Assembly (NCBI RefSeq): GCF_000731675.1
Contig: NZ_JMIT01000005.1
Span: 281,430-345,429, forward strand
Direction: 5' to 3'
Length of the DNA stretch: 64,000 bases
Source: Pseudomonas capeferrum
Lineage (GTDB): Bacteria > Pseudomonadota > Gammaproteobacteria > Pseudomonadales > Pseudomonadaceae
A program made the position numbers and the translations under genes. Below, in pieces: positions 44,559-53,228 of this stretch. A model generated the notes under the pieces. That model was not told where the DNA came from. It worked only from the letters and a program-made list of their open reading frames with translations, and did no database searches. Each line of letters begins with the position of its first letter. The first letter of the stretch is position 1.

Positions 44559-46469
44559 CTAGTTGGCCGCCGCCCTGCGTTTCTCTGCCAGCCACGAGCG
44601 CCCGTACAGGAACACGATGGCCAGCAAGGCCACTGCCTGCGCTGCCAGCGAATAGGCATCGGCATGAATGCCCAGCCAGTCAAACTCGAAGAACGCCACC
44701 GGCCGCGTGCCCAGCACCCCGGCTTCCTGCAGCGCCTTCACGCCATGCCCGGCGAACACCACCGACAGCGCGCACAGCAGCGCGGCGTTGATGCTGAAGA
44801 ACAGCGACAGCGGCAGCTTGGCCGAGCCGCGCAGAATCACCCACGCCAATCCCACCAGCAGCACCAATGCCGTGGCGCCCCCCGCTAGCACGGCTTGATG
44901 CCCGGAAGGCCCGGCCTGCAGCCACAGGGTCTCGTAGAACAGGATCACTTCGAACAGTTCGCGGTACACCGAGAAGAACGCCAGCATGGCAAAGCCGAAG
45001 CGCCCGCCACCACTGACCAGGCTGCTCTTGATGTAGTCCTGCCAGGCAGCGGCGTGGCGGCGGTCGTGCATCCACACCCCGAGCCACAGCACCATGACCG
45101 CAGCAAACAGCGCTGTGCAGCCTTCCAGCAGCTCGCGCTGGGCACCGCCGACGTCGATCACGTAAGCCGCCAAGGCCCAGGTGGCAAAACCTGCGACCAG
45201 CGCCAGGCCCCAACCGACGTTGACGCTGCGCACCGCCGACTGCTGGCCGGTGTTGCGCAGGAAGGCGAGGATCGCCGCCAGCACCAGAATCGCTTCAAGG
45301 CCTTCGCGCAGCAGAATCAACAAACCGGAGATATAGCTCAGCGACCAGCTCAGGCCATCACTGCCCAACAGCTTGGCGGCCTGGTCGAGCTTAGCCTTGG
45401 CTTCGGCCAGCCGTTGCTCGGCCTGGGCCACAGGTAAGCCGTCCTGCAGGGACTGGCGGTAAGCCATGAGGGTTTTTTCGGTGTCCTTGCGCGCCTGGGT
45501 GTCGATGTTGTCCAGCGAGCTTTCCACCAGCTCGAAGCCTTCCAGGTAAGCGGCTACCGACAGGTCATAGGCCTGGTCGTGATCGCCCTCGCGGTAGGCC
45601 GCCAGGCTTTTGTCCAGGGTGCTGGCGGTGTATTCGAGCAACTGCGCCGGGCCGCGTTTGGCTTGCGGCGGCTGGGCACGCTGGGCGCGGAACGCCGCTA
45701 CTGCATCGGCGCCTTCGTTGGCCGCGACTTCGGCCGGGGTCTGGCGCGCCAGGTCTGCCAGGTTCCAGGCTTTATCGCCCTTGGCCGCCTCGGGGTTGGC
45801 AGTGAAGCTGGCCACAAAGGCGGCCACGTCCCAGCGCTGACGCTCGTCGAGCTGGTCGGCGAACGATGGCATCTCGGTACCTTCGATGCCCAGGCCGAGG
45901 GTGTTGTACAGGTCGAACAGGCTCAGCTGGTCTAGCCGCTCGACACTGCGCAGGTTGGCTGGAGGCGGCTCCAGGCCAACGCCGGCTGGGCCATCGCCGG
46001 CGCCGCTATCGCCATGGCAGATCGCGCAGTTCTGCGCGTACAGCGAAGCCCCACGGGCCGGGTCCGGAGTAATCACCGGGGCCTGGCTGACCTCGTAGGC
46101 CACCGCCAGGCGTGCGCCCAACTGACGGGCCTGACGGGCTACAGCGGCGCCGTCCTGACGCTGGTCGATGGCTTGGCGCAACGCCTGCACGCCCTGTACC
46201 AGGGCGGCTTGTTCGGCATGCGCCGGCAGGTTCTTGACCAGGTCGGCCAGGACCGCGCTGAACTCCTGTTGCTCGCGGTACTCGCCCTCGTCGATCACCT
46301 TGCCTTCGCGCACGGTCGGCGGGTAGTCGGCGCCCATGTAGTCGAGCAAGTGCAGGGCCTTGGTAGCTTCGGCAGGGGCTTCGGCCAACGCCAGGGTGCT
46401 GCACAGCGCCAGCATTGGGCCCAGCAGTAAAGCAGGCAGCCAGGCAAGCAGACGGGAATGGGTATTCAT
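44559..46469 (-). CDS. Cytochrome c-FTR1 iron permease fusion
   Basis: Protein of 636 aa. Signal peptide (about 1-29, ALCSTLALA), a periplasmic helical region, a c-type haem domain with CAICH (148-152), a second helical region, and a C-terminal FTR1 permease with seven or so helices (from about 375). The iron-transport REXXE motifs are REGLE (388-392) and RELFE (503-507). It probably oxidises or channels electrons around iron for high-affinity uptake. The ATG at 46469 starts the signal peptide; the open frame to 46502 lacks support. I found no clear Fur box upstream. Confidence 0.88.
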   Translation of the reverse strand: MNTHSRLLAWLPALLLGPMLALCSTLALAEAPAEATKALHLLDYMGADYPPTVREGKVIDEGEYREQQEFSAVLADLVKNLPAHAEQAALVQGVQALRQAIDQRQDGAAVARQARQLGARLAVAYEVSQAPVITPDPARGASLYAQNCAICHGDSGAGDGPAGVGLEPPPANLRSVERLDQLSLFDLYNTLGLGIEGTEMPSFADQLDERQRWDVAAFVASFTANPEAAKGDKAWNLADLARQTPAEVAANEGADAVAAFRAQRAQPPQAKRGPAQLLEYTASTLDKSLAAYREGDHDQAYDLSVAAYLEGFELVESSLDNIDTQARKDTEKTLMAYRQSLQDGLPVAQAEQRLAEAKAKLDQAAKLLGSDGLSWSLSYISGLLILLREGLEAILVLAAILAFLRNTGQQSAVRSVNVGWGLALVAGFATWALAAYVIDVGGAQRELLEGCTALFAAVMVLWLGVWMHDRRHAAAWQDYIKSSLVSGGGRFGFAMLAFFSVYRELFEVILFYETLWLQAGPSGHQAVLAGGATALVLLVGLAWVILRGSAKLPLSLFFSINAALLCALSVVFAGHGVKALQEAGVLGTRPVAFFEFDWLGIHADAYSLAAQAVALLAIVFLYGRSWLAEKRRAAAN

Positions 46470-47015
46470 GGCCAGTCTCGGAGGGAATGCGAAAGAGAAC
46501 ATTGTTCACTTCCACTCTTCTTCTCTCAAGGTGTGCGGGCAGATTTCATGAAAAATCTTGTGACAAAACAGGAGGGGATTGATCGTGAAATGAAAGCGCT
46601 TTTGATCCACCAAGCACTATGCCGTGCTGGAGCATTGGACAATGGCTTACTGCTGCCCATGTCAGTAGCTATTCAGGTGGCGGATACAGGGTTGCAGGCG
46701 GAACAGGTCGAAGGTTTCCTCGCCTGCGGTGGAAGACGCTCTGGGCTCGTCGCGCATCTGTCGTGCCTCGCTTCAGGCGATGGCGCGGGAGTGGTCGCAC
46801 AGGGCGTTGATCATTGCGCATAGCAGGCAGGGCGGTGGTGGTCTGTTCCACGGTCAGGGTCAGGGCGCGGATCAGCAGGCCGCAGGTTTCAGGTTCGGAA
46901 ATGTCTTACGGCTTCAAGGTGTTCACCGTGAGAGTTTCAGCGCCCTTGAGATCGAGCGCGCGGCGCTCGATCTCAAGGGCGCCGCGGCTCTGTCGTCAAA
47001 CCCTACCCACAACCC
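46470..47015. other. Gene-poor stretch, possibly degenerate coding remnants
   Basis: These 546 bases separate two same-strand operons. A plus-strand frame from the ATG at 46548 to 46823 (91 aa) lacks a ribosome site. On the minus strand, short frames between 46690 and 46900 read in pieces (for example MRDEPRASSTAGEETFDLFR) as if a small gene had decayed by frameshift. I call no intact gene. The right part holds the palindromic repeat at 46928-46982. Confidence 0.5.
46928..46982. repeat. Palindromic intergenic repeat, copy 2
   Basis: Perfect 20-base arms (46940-46959 and 46963-46982) with a 3-base loop GCG. The left portion 46928-46959 matches 8275-8306 with three differences. It is 33 bases beyond the end of the OprM-family gene. 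Confidence 0.88.
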
Positions 47016-48437
47016 TCAAGGCTTGCCACCACCCCCCTTCCACCCCCCACCCAACGCCAGAAACACCCCAATCTGCCCCATCGCCACCTGGCTATTCGCC
47101 GCCGCCAACTGCGCCCGCATATCGGTATACGTCCGCGTCGCCTGCAAATCCGCCAGGAACGACTCACGCCCAGCCTGGTAATACCGATGCGTCTGGTCTG
47201 CCGCTTCCTTGGCCGACTGCTCCGCCTCGGCCAGAGCATCACGCCGGTCCAGCAAGGCGCTGTACTGCGCCAATCGGGTCTGGGTCTCGCGAATGGCGTT
47301 CAGCACCACACCATCAAAATGCGCCAGCGCCGCCTGGGTCGAGGCTTCGGCCATGCGGATGCGGGCACGGGTGCCATTGGTCGGGATGCTCCAATTGATC
47401 TGCGGGCCAAAGCCCCAGCGGTTGGTGGCCGGCTCGCCAAGGTTCTCGAGAATACCAATGGTGCCGACCTGGGCGCCGATGCTGATATCCGGGTACAGCG
47501 CGCCGGTGGCCACGCCGATGTTGGCGGTAGCCGCCGCCAGTTGGCGTTCGGCCTGGCGCACATCGGGGCGGCGCTTGAGCAACGCGGCGCCGTCGCCCAC
47601 CGGGACCAACTGAGCCAGGTGCGGCAGCTCGGCGCAGTCGGCGGTGCCGGCAGGCAATTGCTCAACTGGTTTTGCCAGCAGTGCAGCCAGGGTATACAGG
47701 CCGGTCTCGCGCTCGGCCTTGAAGCGCGGCAACTCGGCGCGCAACGATTTGAACTGGGTCTGCGAGCGGGTGACCTGGGTTTCATCGCCACGGCCGGCAT
47801 CGCGCAGGCGTTGGTTCAGCTTCACGCCTTGCTCCTGCAAGTCCAGCGACTCGCGGGCAATGTGGTATTCCTCGTTGGCCGAGCACACTTGGGTGTAGGC
47901 CTTGACCACATCGGCCACCAGGGTGATGCGCGCGGTGTCTGCGGCAGCTTGCACCGCGTCGGCGTTGGCCTTGGCCGCTTCGGTGCCGCGCTTGAACGTG
48001 CCCCACAGGTCAAACTGGTAGGAGGCGCTGATGATGGCCTCACCGATATTGGCCACGGGCACCTTCTCAGGCAGCAGGAAGGCCTCGCCGGACTCCTGCA
48101 AGCGCTGCGCGCCGGCCTTGATGCCACCGCTGAAGCCGCCCTGCGATTCGGCCACTTCAACCTGCGCACGGGCCTTGGCAATGTTGGCTGCGGCCACGCG
48201 CAGCTCGGTATTGGCGCTCAATGCCTGGCGTACCAGTGCGTTGAGGCGCTGATCCTGGTACAGCTGCCACCAGTCTTCAGGTACCGGCGCCGACACCACA
48301 CTGTCGGCATCCTGGCGCAGCGGGCCGTTGAGGTCGCTGCGCTGCACGGCCGCGTCTTTCGGCACTTCATAGTCCGGGCCAACCAGGGCACAGGCACCGA
48401 GGGACAAGGCCATGCCCACCAGCATCAGGCGTTTCAT
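47016..48437 (-). CDS. Outer-membrane efflux lipoprotein, OprM/NodT family
   Basis: Protein of 473 aa with lipobox LGAC (Cys16) and the TolC-fold repeats (LRVAAANIAKARAQVEVAESQ..., LDLQEQGVKLNQRLRDAGRGDETQVTRSQTQF). RPDVRQAERQLAAATANIGVATGALYPDISI is the RND-type OMF signature. It forms the outer-membrane tunnel for the HlyD-FUSC pump. Its ATG overlaps the HlyD stop by four bases. Confidence 0.92.
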   Translation of the reverse strand: MKRLMLVGMALSLGACALVGPDYEVPKDAAVQRSDLNGPLRQDADSVVSAPVPEDWWQLYQDQRLNALVRQALSANTELRVAAANIAKARAQVEVAESQGGFSGGIKAGAQRLQESGEAFLLPEKVPVANIGEAIISASYQFDLWGTFKRGTEAAKANADAVQAAADTARITLVADVVKAYTQVCSANEEYHIARESLDLQEQGVKLNQRLRDAGRGDETQVTRSQTQFKSLRAELPRFKAERETGLYTLAALLAKPVEQLPAGTADCAELPHLAQLVPVGDGAALLKRRPDVRQAERQLAAATANIGVATGALYPDISIGAQVGTIGILENLGEPATNRWGFGPQINWSIPTNGTRARIRMAEASTQAALAHFDGVVLNAIRETQTRLAQYSALLDRRDALAEAEQSAKEAADQTHRYYQAGRESFLADLQATRTYTDMRAQLAAANSQVAMGQIGVFLALGGGWKGGGGKP

Positions 48438-49309
48438 GGGCGCTTGTCCTCGATGATCGATACCGTGGCGGTGCGCCCGGCGATCATGCGGAAGTCTTCC
48501 GGCACTTCATCGAAAGCGATACGCACCGGAATCCGCTGGGCCAGGCGCACCCAGCTGAAGGCCGGGTTGACGTTGGGCAACAGGTTGGCGCCGCTGCTGC
48601 GGTCGCGGTCTTCGATACCGGCGGCGAAGCTTTGCACGTGGCCGCGCAGGCGGGTGTTGTCGCCCATCACGCGGATGTCCACGGCATCGCCGATATGGAT
48701 GCCTCCGAGCTTGGTTTCTTCGAAGTAGCCATCGACGTGGTACGAGGCGCTGTCGACCACCGACAGTACCGGGCGGCCGGCGGTGACGAACTCATGGTTA
48801 CGCGGGGCGCGGTCGTTGAGGTAGCCGTCCACGGGGCTGCGCACCACCGAGCGGTCGAGGTTGAGCTGGGCAGTATCGACCGCCACCTGCGCCTCGTTGA
48901 CCGCCGAGCGGGCGCGGGCCTCGCGGGACTGGCTCTCTTCCAGCTGCTCGGCCGCCACCAGGTTGCCCAGTTTGCGGTTACGGCGCGTTTCACGGGCGGC
49001 CTGGGCCAGGGTTTCCTCGCGCTCGGCCAGGGTTGCCTGTGCCTGGCGCAGGGCCAGGCTGAAGCGGTCTTGGTCGATGGTGAACAGCACGTCGCCGCGC
49101 TTGACCACCTGGTTGTCACGCACCTCGACCTTCTGGATCAGCCCGGACACATCCGGGGCGATCTGGATCACGTCGGCGCGGATATGGCCGTCGCGGGTCC
49201 AGGGGGCGAACAGGTAGTACACCACCATCTGCCAGACGAGCACGGCGGCGAAACTCACGACCAGCAAGGTCAGGACCACACGGCCCAGGGTCAGCAAAGG
49301 TTTTTTCAT
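48434..49309 (-). CDS. HlyD/AaeA-type membrane fusion protein
   Basis: Periplasmic adaptor of 291 aa with one N-terminal helix (about 8-30), a biotinyl-lipoyl-like strand (VSGLIQKVEVRDNQVVKRGDVLFTID), a coiled-coil hairpin (about 80-145) and a beta barrel. It links the FUSC inner-membrane pump to the OprM-like channel. The ATG at 49309 overlaps the DUF1656 stop (ATGA), which fixes the start; the TTG at 49330 is less likely. Confidence 0.92.
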   Translation of the reverse strand: MKKPLLTLGRVVLTLLVVSFAAVLVWQMVVYYLFAPWTRDGHIRADVIQIAPDVSGLIQKVEVRDNQVVKRGDVLFTIDQDRFSLALRQAQATLAEREETLAQAARETRRNRKLGNLVAAEQLEESQSREARARSAVNEAQVAVDTAQLNLDRSVVRSPVDGYLNDRAPRNHEFVTAGRPVLSVVDSASYHVDGYFEETKLGGIHIGDAVDIRVMGDNTRLRGHVQSFAAGIEDRDRSSGANLLPNVNPAFSWVRLAQRIPVRIAFDEVPEDFRMIAGRTATVSIIEDKRP

Positions 49310-49518
49310 GGCAGCATCAGGTTTCGGCAAAAGTGGTCGACCGCGCCCAGCATCACGGCGTAGAGGGCAACGTTGAACAAGGCCCGGTGCCAGACCAGGC
49401 GGTAAAAGTGCAGGCGCACCAGTACAGCGTGCACGCCCAGGAACAACAGGTAGGTGAACAACATCATCACCAACAGCGTGGGCAGAAACACCCCGCTGAT
49501 ATCCAGATCACCGATCAC
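49306..49518 (-). CDS. DUF1656 small membrane protein (AaeX-like)
   Basis: Protein of 70 aa with two membrane helices (about 10-30 and 48-66), of the DUF1656/AaeX family that accompanies AaeAB-type efflux pumps. Starts with GTG at 49518, overlapping the FUSC stop (GTGA); its own stop overlaps the HlyD start. Confidence 0.9.
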   Translation of the reverse strand: MIGDLDISGVFLPTLLVMMLFTYLLFLGVHAVLVRLHFYRLVWHRALFNVALYAVMLGAVDHFCRNLMLP

Positions 49519-51602
49519 AGTGGGGCTCCATCGATGCCGGGGGGCAGTTGCGGTTGTTCGGTGGGTTCGAGCATCACTTCGACACCGGGCAGCAAGGCCA
49601 GGCGCAGGCCGCTCAAGGCGTGCAGCAGGTGCACACGGGCATCGCCGCGGTCGTTGTGATCGTCCAGCGCCAGCCCTTGCCGCGCACGCTCCATGTTGCG
49701 CAACAGCGCCGCCGGGGCGTGCAGGCGCTGGTTGGCGCGCAGGCAGGCGGCGTAGTGGGCGCCGACTTCTTCGATGACCAAAGCCAGGCGCTCGCGGGCC
49801 TGCGGGTTGGCGCGTGGCAGGTAGGCCAGCAGGTCGAGCAGGTTCAGGCCCACGCGCAGGTCACGCAGCGCCACACCGCTGTCCTGGCCGGTCTGCGACA
49901 AGCGTGGCAGGTGCTGCATCAGGCGGTCGAGCATCTGTACGCCCACCTGGCGGTGTTCGGCCAATGTCGCGGGCTGGGTCATTTCGACGATATCGCGCCA
50001 GGCGAAGCGGGTCATGCGCTTGGCCGCCAGTTCCACGCCGAACGGGCGTAGCAGCAAGGTCCAGATGAAGGCGAACAGCAGCCCCACCGGGCCTGCCAGG
50101 TTGGCGTTGATGAAGGTCAGGAAGTCCGCATCATAGACGCCCTGGATGCTGATGAAGGTGGCGGTGTTGACGATGGTCAGCAAAGTACCGAGGTAGAAAC
50201 GCGGCTGCACGGTCAGCGTGCCGACGCAAATGAACGGCACCGCAAAGGCCAGCACCAGCATCGGGAAGTCGTGCAGGTTGGGCAGCACCAGGAACAGGTA
50301 GACGCTGGAGAAGATCACCGACATCAGTGTCCAGAAGAAGAACCGGTAGATCTGCGGCGCCGGGTCGTCCATCGCGGCAAAGAAGCTGCACGCCACGGCG
50401 GCGAGGATGACCGCACTGCCACCGTCGTTCCAGCCGAGCAGAATCCACAGGCCACTGGCGACAATGATCGCGGTAACCGTGGAAAACACCGAGTAGAGCA
50501 TCAGGCCACGGTCAAAGAACGGCGTCAGCCGGCCCAGGCGCCAGTGGCGGTAGGCGGCGCGCCAGGGCGTGGCGTCGTCCTTGCGCAAGGCGTGCTGGAG
50601 GGTGCAGCAGTCTTGCCAGAGGTCGACCCATTCGGTCAGGCGATACAGGGCGTTGGACAGCAGCAGGCCGGCGCGCTGGTCCAGGGCGGTGGCGCTGGGT
50701 TGCAGGCGGGTGATCTGCTCGTGCAATGCGGTCCAGGGGGCCAGGGAGGCATCATCAGCGGTGCCTTTGAGCCATTCGCGGGCCTCGGCCAGCAGCGGTT
50801 GCAGCTGGGCGAACTGGGCCGGCGCACGGCCTTCGAGGGCGACCAGGGCGTCGTCCAGGGCGTCGATCACCGGCAGCAGGTGGATCATGCGCCCACGCAG
50901 TTCACTGGCGTTTTTCAGGGTGTGGGGGCCGGCACCTTCGTGGCCGAGCTGGCCGATCATCATTTCCAGGGTATTGAACGTGGCCACCATCGAGACGCGC
51001 ATGCTGCCGACCTTGTCGGCGGCAACGTCGCGGGCCAGGTAGGTGTCGCTGTAGCGGATCGCCTCGGCGAACCAGTTGCCGGTCGAGCCGACCACCACCG
51101 GGGCCAGGCGCCGCGGCCAGAAGATTGCGCCGACCACCGCCGCGCAGACGATGCCCAGGCAGATTTCCTGGGCCCGCGACGAGGCCACATCGAACACCGC
51201 CGTAGGGTTGTCGACCACCGCCAGGGCAATCATCGGCAGGGTGTAGCCGGCCAGCATCAGCACGTAGTTGTTGGCCGTGCGCAGGTTCAGCGAGAGGAAC
51301 AGCAAGGTGCCGGTCCACAAGGCGATGGCCACGCTCAGCAACAGCGGCGACTGCACCAGCGGTGGCACCAGCAATACCGCCCCGCCGGCACCGAGCAATG
51401 TGCCCAGGGCGCGGTACAGGGCCTTGGAGCTGGTGGGGCCGACGAACGGGCTGGAGACGATATAGACGGTCGCCATCGCCCAGTAAGGGCGTGGCAGCTG
51501 CATGAGCAGGGCAATGTACAGGGCGATCATCGACGCGCCGAAGGTGCGCACGCCGTAGAACCAATCGCGGGCCGGGGGCACCGAGCTGAAGAATCCGTTC
51601 AT
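49515..51602 (-). CDS. FUSC-family aromatic acid efflux pump (AaeB-like)
   Basis: Inner-membrane protein of 695 aa with two sets of helices (about 15-170 and 365-520) separated by a cytoplasmic domain, the layout of the fusaric-acid resistance/AaeB family. PYWAMATVYIVSSPFVGPTSSKALYRALGTLLGA is characteristic. Probable substrates are aromatic or hydroxylated carboxylic acids. Its ATG overlaps the marR stop (ATGA). Confidence 0.92.
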   Translation of the reverse strand: MNGFFSSVPPARDWFYGVRTFGASMIALYIALLMQLPRPYWAMATVYIVSSPFVGPTSSKALYRALGTLLGAGGAVLLVPPLVQSPLLLSVAIALWTGTLLFLSLNLRTANNYVLMLAGYTLPMIALAVVDNPTAVFDVASSRAQEICLGIVCAAVVGAIFWPRRLAPVVVGSTGNWFAEAIRYSDTYLARDVAADKVGSMRVSMVATFNTLEMMIGQLGHEGAGPHTLKNASELRGRMIHLLPVIDALDDALVALEGRAPAQFAQLQPLLAEAREWLKGTADDASLAPWTALHEQITRLQPSATALDQRAGLLLSNALYRLTEWVDLWQDCCTLQHALRKDDATPWRAAYRHWRLGRLTPFFDRGLMLYSVFSTVTAIIVASGLWILLGWNDGGSAVILAAVACSFFAAMDDPAPQIYRFFFWTLMSVIFSSVYLFLVLPNLHDFPMLVLAFAVPFICVGTLTVQPRFYLGTLLTIVNTATFISIQGVYDADFLTFINANLAGPVGLLFAFIWTLLLRPFGVELAAKRMTRFAWRDIVEMTQPATLAEHRQVGVQMLDRLMQHLPRLSQTGQDSGVALRDLRVGLNLLDLLAYLPRANPQARERLALVIEEVGAHYAACLRANQRLHAPAALLRNMERARQGLALDDHNDRGDARVHLLHALSGLRLALLPGVEVMLEPTEQPQLPPGIDGAPL

Positions 51603-52051
51603 GCTGCCCCGCCTGGTGTGCCGAGGCCGACGGCTTCGAAGGCGCGCAGTACGCGCAAGGTGGCCTCCAGGTCGGCCTGGTCGATGCCCTGCAGCACATC
51701 ACGGCGCAGGCGCACCAGCTCGGCTTCGATGGACTCGGCCAGGGCGCGGCCTTCGGCGGTCAGGCTCAGGGCCTTGGCGCGGCGGTCCAGAGGGTCCTCG
51801 CTGCGGCACACCAGCCCGGCTTTGCACAGTTGGTCGAGCAAGCGCACCAACGACGGGCTTTCGAGGCCGGCGGCCTGGGCCACCGCCACCTGATGCACGC
51901 CGTCGCCCAGGCGCACGATCATCAGCAACGGCGCGGCGCAGGCTTCGGAGATGCCGTAGCTGGTGAGGGCCGCATGGCAGATGCGCCGCCAATGGCGTGC
52001 GGCAACCACCATGCCGCTGCTGACTTGCAGGCGCAGGAGATCAAGGGTCAT
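51599..52051 (-). CDS. MarR-family regulator of the FUSC efflux operon
   Basis: Protein of 150 aa with a winged helix-turn-helix (about 45-110: VHQVAVAQAAGLESPSLVRLLDQLCKAGLVCRSEDPLDRRAKALSLTAEG). It is first in the operon, so it probably represses itself and the pump until an aromatic acid binds. The ATG at 52051 starts MTLDLLRLQV; a TTG at 52063 extends the frame. The palindrome at 52072-52087 is a likely operator. Confidence 0.9.
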   Translation of the reverse strand: MTLDLLRLQVSSGMVVAARHWRRICHAALTSYGISEACAAPLLMIVRLGDGVHQVAVAQAAGLESPSLVRLLDQLCKAGLVCRSEDPLDRRAKALSLTAEGRALAESIEAELVRLRRDVLQGIDQADLEATLRVLRAFEAVGLGTPGGAA

Positions 52052-52071
52052 GAAAGGAACCAAGGATATTC

Positions 52072-52087
52072 ATAGTTTGCTAACTAT
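52072..52087. promoter_or_regulatory. Candidate MarR operator
   Basis: ATAGTTTGCTAACTAT has perfect 6-base arms, 20 bases upstream of the marR start, in a short AT-rich stretch. Its place and symmetry fit a MarR-type autoregulatory site. Confidence 0.6.
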
Positions 52088-52162
52088 CAATATACGCCTG
52101 GCCCTCCCCCTGTCGTCAACAGCGGGCGACGGATAGCGTCGATGAATGGTTGTTCATGTAAT

Positions 52163-52196
52163 GCCCTTTCGCGGCGCAAAGCCGCCCCCACAAGGG
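52163..52196. repeat. REP-like fragment between marR and Sel1 gene
   Basis: CCCTTTCGCGGCGCAAAGCC followed by GCCCCCACAAG resembles one arm of the REP elements at 40254-40372 and 42873-42936. It is a single copy. Confidence 0.6.
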
Positions 52197-52227
52197 GCTG
52201 CACTTTGCCGCGAATATGAGGCAACGG

Positions 52228-53022
52228 TCAGGGCTGCACCTGGTCTTCCAGCTTCATCGTCAGCGCCAGCGTGCTGCCCATCTGCACTGCCCGGTCGCGC
52301 CATTCCAGGTACCGTGTGCCGTCGCGGCTGCTGAAATGCACCGCCAGCTCCTCGGCCGCCTGCATCACGCCCGCCGCAGCCGCCAGTTCCAGCCAATACA
52401 GCGCGCCTTTGATATCGGCTTCGACGTGCAGGCCATGCATCAGCCGATAACCGACTTCAAACCGGCATCGCGCTTCGCCCCGCTGGGCGCCGCGCTGAAA
52501 CCACTGGTAGGCCTCTACCAGGTCGACCTGCCAGTCCAGGTCGCCATCGCACACTTCCTCTTCATACAAGTCACCGAGCGCAGCGGCAGCATGCAAAATG
52601 CCGCGGTCGAATGCCTGCCGATAACACTCGGCCGCCTGCACGTACGATGCCTCGATGCCTTTGCCGAAATAGTGCTGCTGGCCCAGGTTGAACCAGGCCG
52701 CGGCGTTGCCCTGCAAGGCCGCCATGCGCAGCAGGTGGCCGGCCAGCACCGTGTCGGCACGCCAGTACTTGCCATTGAGCCAGATCCAGCCGAGGTCATT
52801 GAGTGCCGCTACGCTGCCTTGCAACGCCTGGCGGCGCAGGTCGGCATACACCACCTGCAAATCGCTGGCCTCATCCAGGCGGCTGACCAACAGCGACCGC
52901 TGGCTGGGCAACCCGACCCCGGCAAACAACCGATGACGCCTCCCCGCAGGGGCTGGTGGGGCGATGACCCGCTCTGGCAGAAGACGGGCGAGCAGCGAAT
53001 GGATATTGCTGGCAGCAGACAT
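52228..53022 (-). CDS. Sel1-like repeat protein
   Basis: Protein of 264 aa with four to five Sel1-type TPR-like repeats (about 70-245): NDLGWIWLNGKYWRADTVLAGHLLRMAALQGNAAAWFNLGQQHYFGKGIEASYVQAAECYRQAFDRG and so on. Sel1 repeats mediate protein contacts. No signal peptide is obvious. Of three close ATGs, the one at 53022 has GAGG seven bases upstream. The function and partner are unknown. Confidence 0.85.
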   Translation of the reverse strand: MSAASNIHSLLARLLPERVIAPPAPAGRRHRLFAGVGLPSQRSLLVSRLDEASDLQVVYADLRRQALQGSVAALNDLGWIWLNGKYWRADTVLAGHLLRMAALQGNAAAWFNLGQQHYFGKGIEASYVQAAECYRQAFDRGILHAAAALGDLYEEEVCDGDLDWQVDLVEAYQWFQRGAQRGEARCRFEVGYRLMHGLHVEADIKGALYWLELAAAAGVMQAAEELAVHFSSRDGTRYLEWRDRAVQMGSTLALTMKLEDQVQP

Positions 53023-53081
53023 GTTCATCCTCATTGAACGACACACAACCCCAACCTCAGCTGTGATGAGGCGTGATTCTG

Positions 53082-53093
53082 CGTGACGTCACG
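53082..53093. promoter_or_regulatory. 12-base palindrome in a divergent promoter region
   Basis: CGTGACGTCACG is a perfect palindrome between the Sel1 and WYL-type genes. Its protein partner is unknown; the WYL-type regulator is one candidate. Confidence 0.35.
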
Positions 53094-53228
53094 ACAAAAC
53101 CTGTCGCGAACGATTCGGCACGAGGCAACCAAATGCGACTTCCTTGATCTGAGCAGGCTGTGGCCAATTGCCATGCCCCGCTCGTGCCGCCATCCTATTG
53201 CGGCAAGCCTAGACAAGGACGTTATCTT

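Noticed and set aside
46480..46560. A Fur box upstream of the FTR1 gene
   Set aside because: AT-rich pieces are present but nothing fits the 19-base Fur consensus well enough to call.
46548..46823. A 91-codon plus-strand ORF beginning MKNLVTKQEG
   Set aside because: No Shine-Dalgarno before the ATG, no recognised family, and the second half has low-quality codon use.
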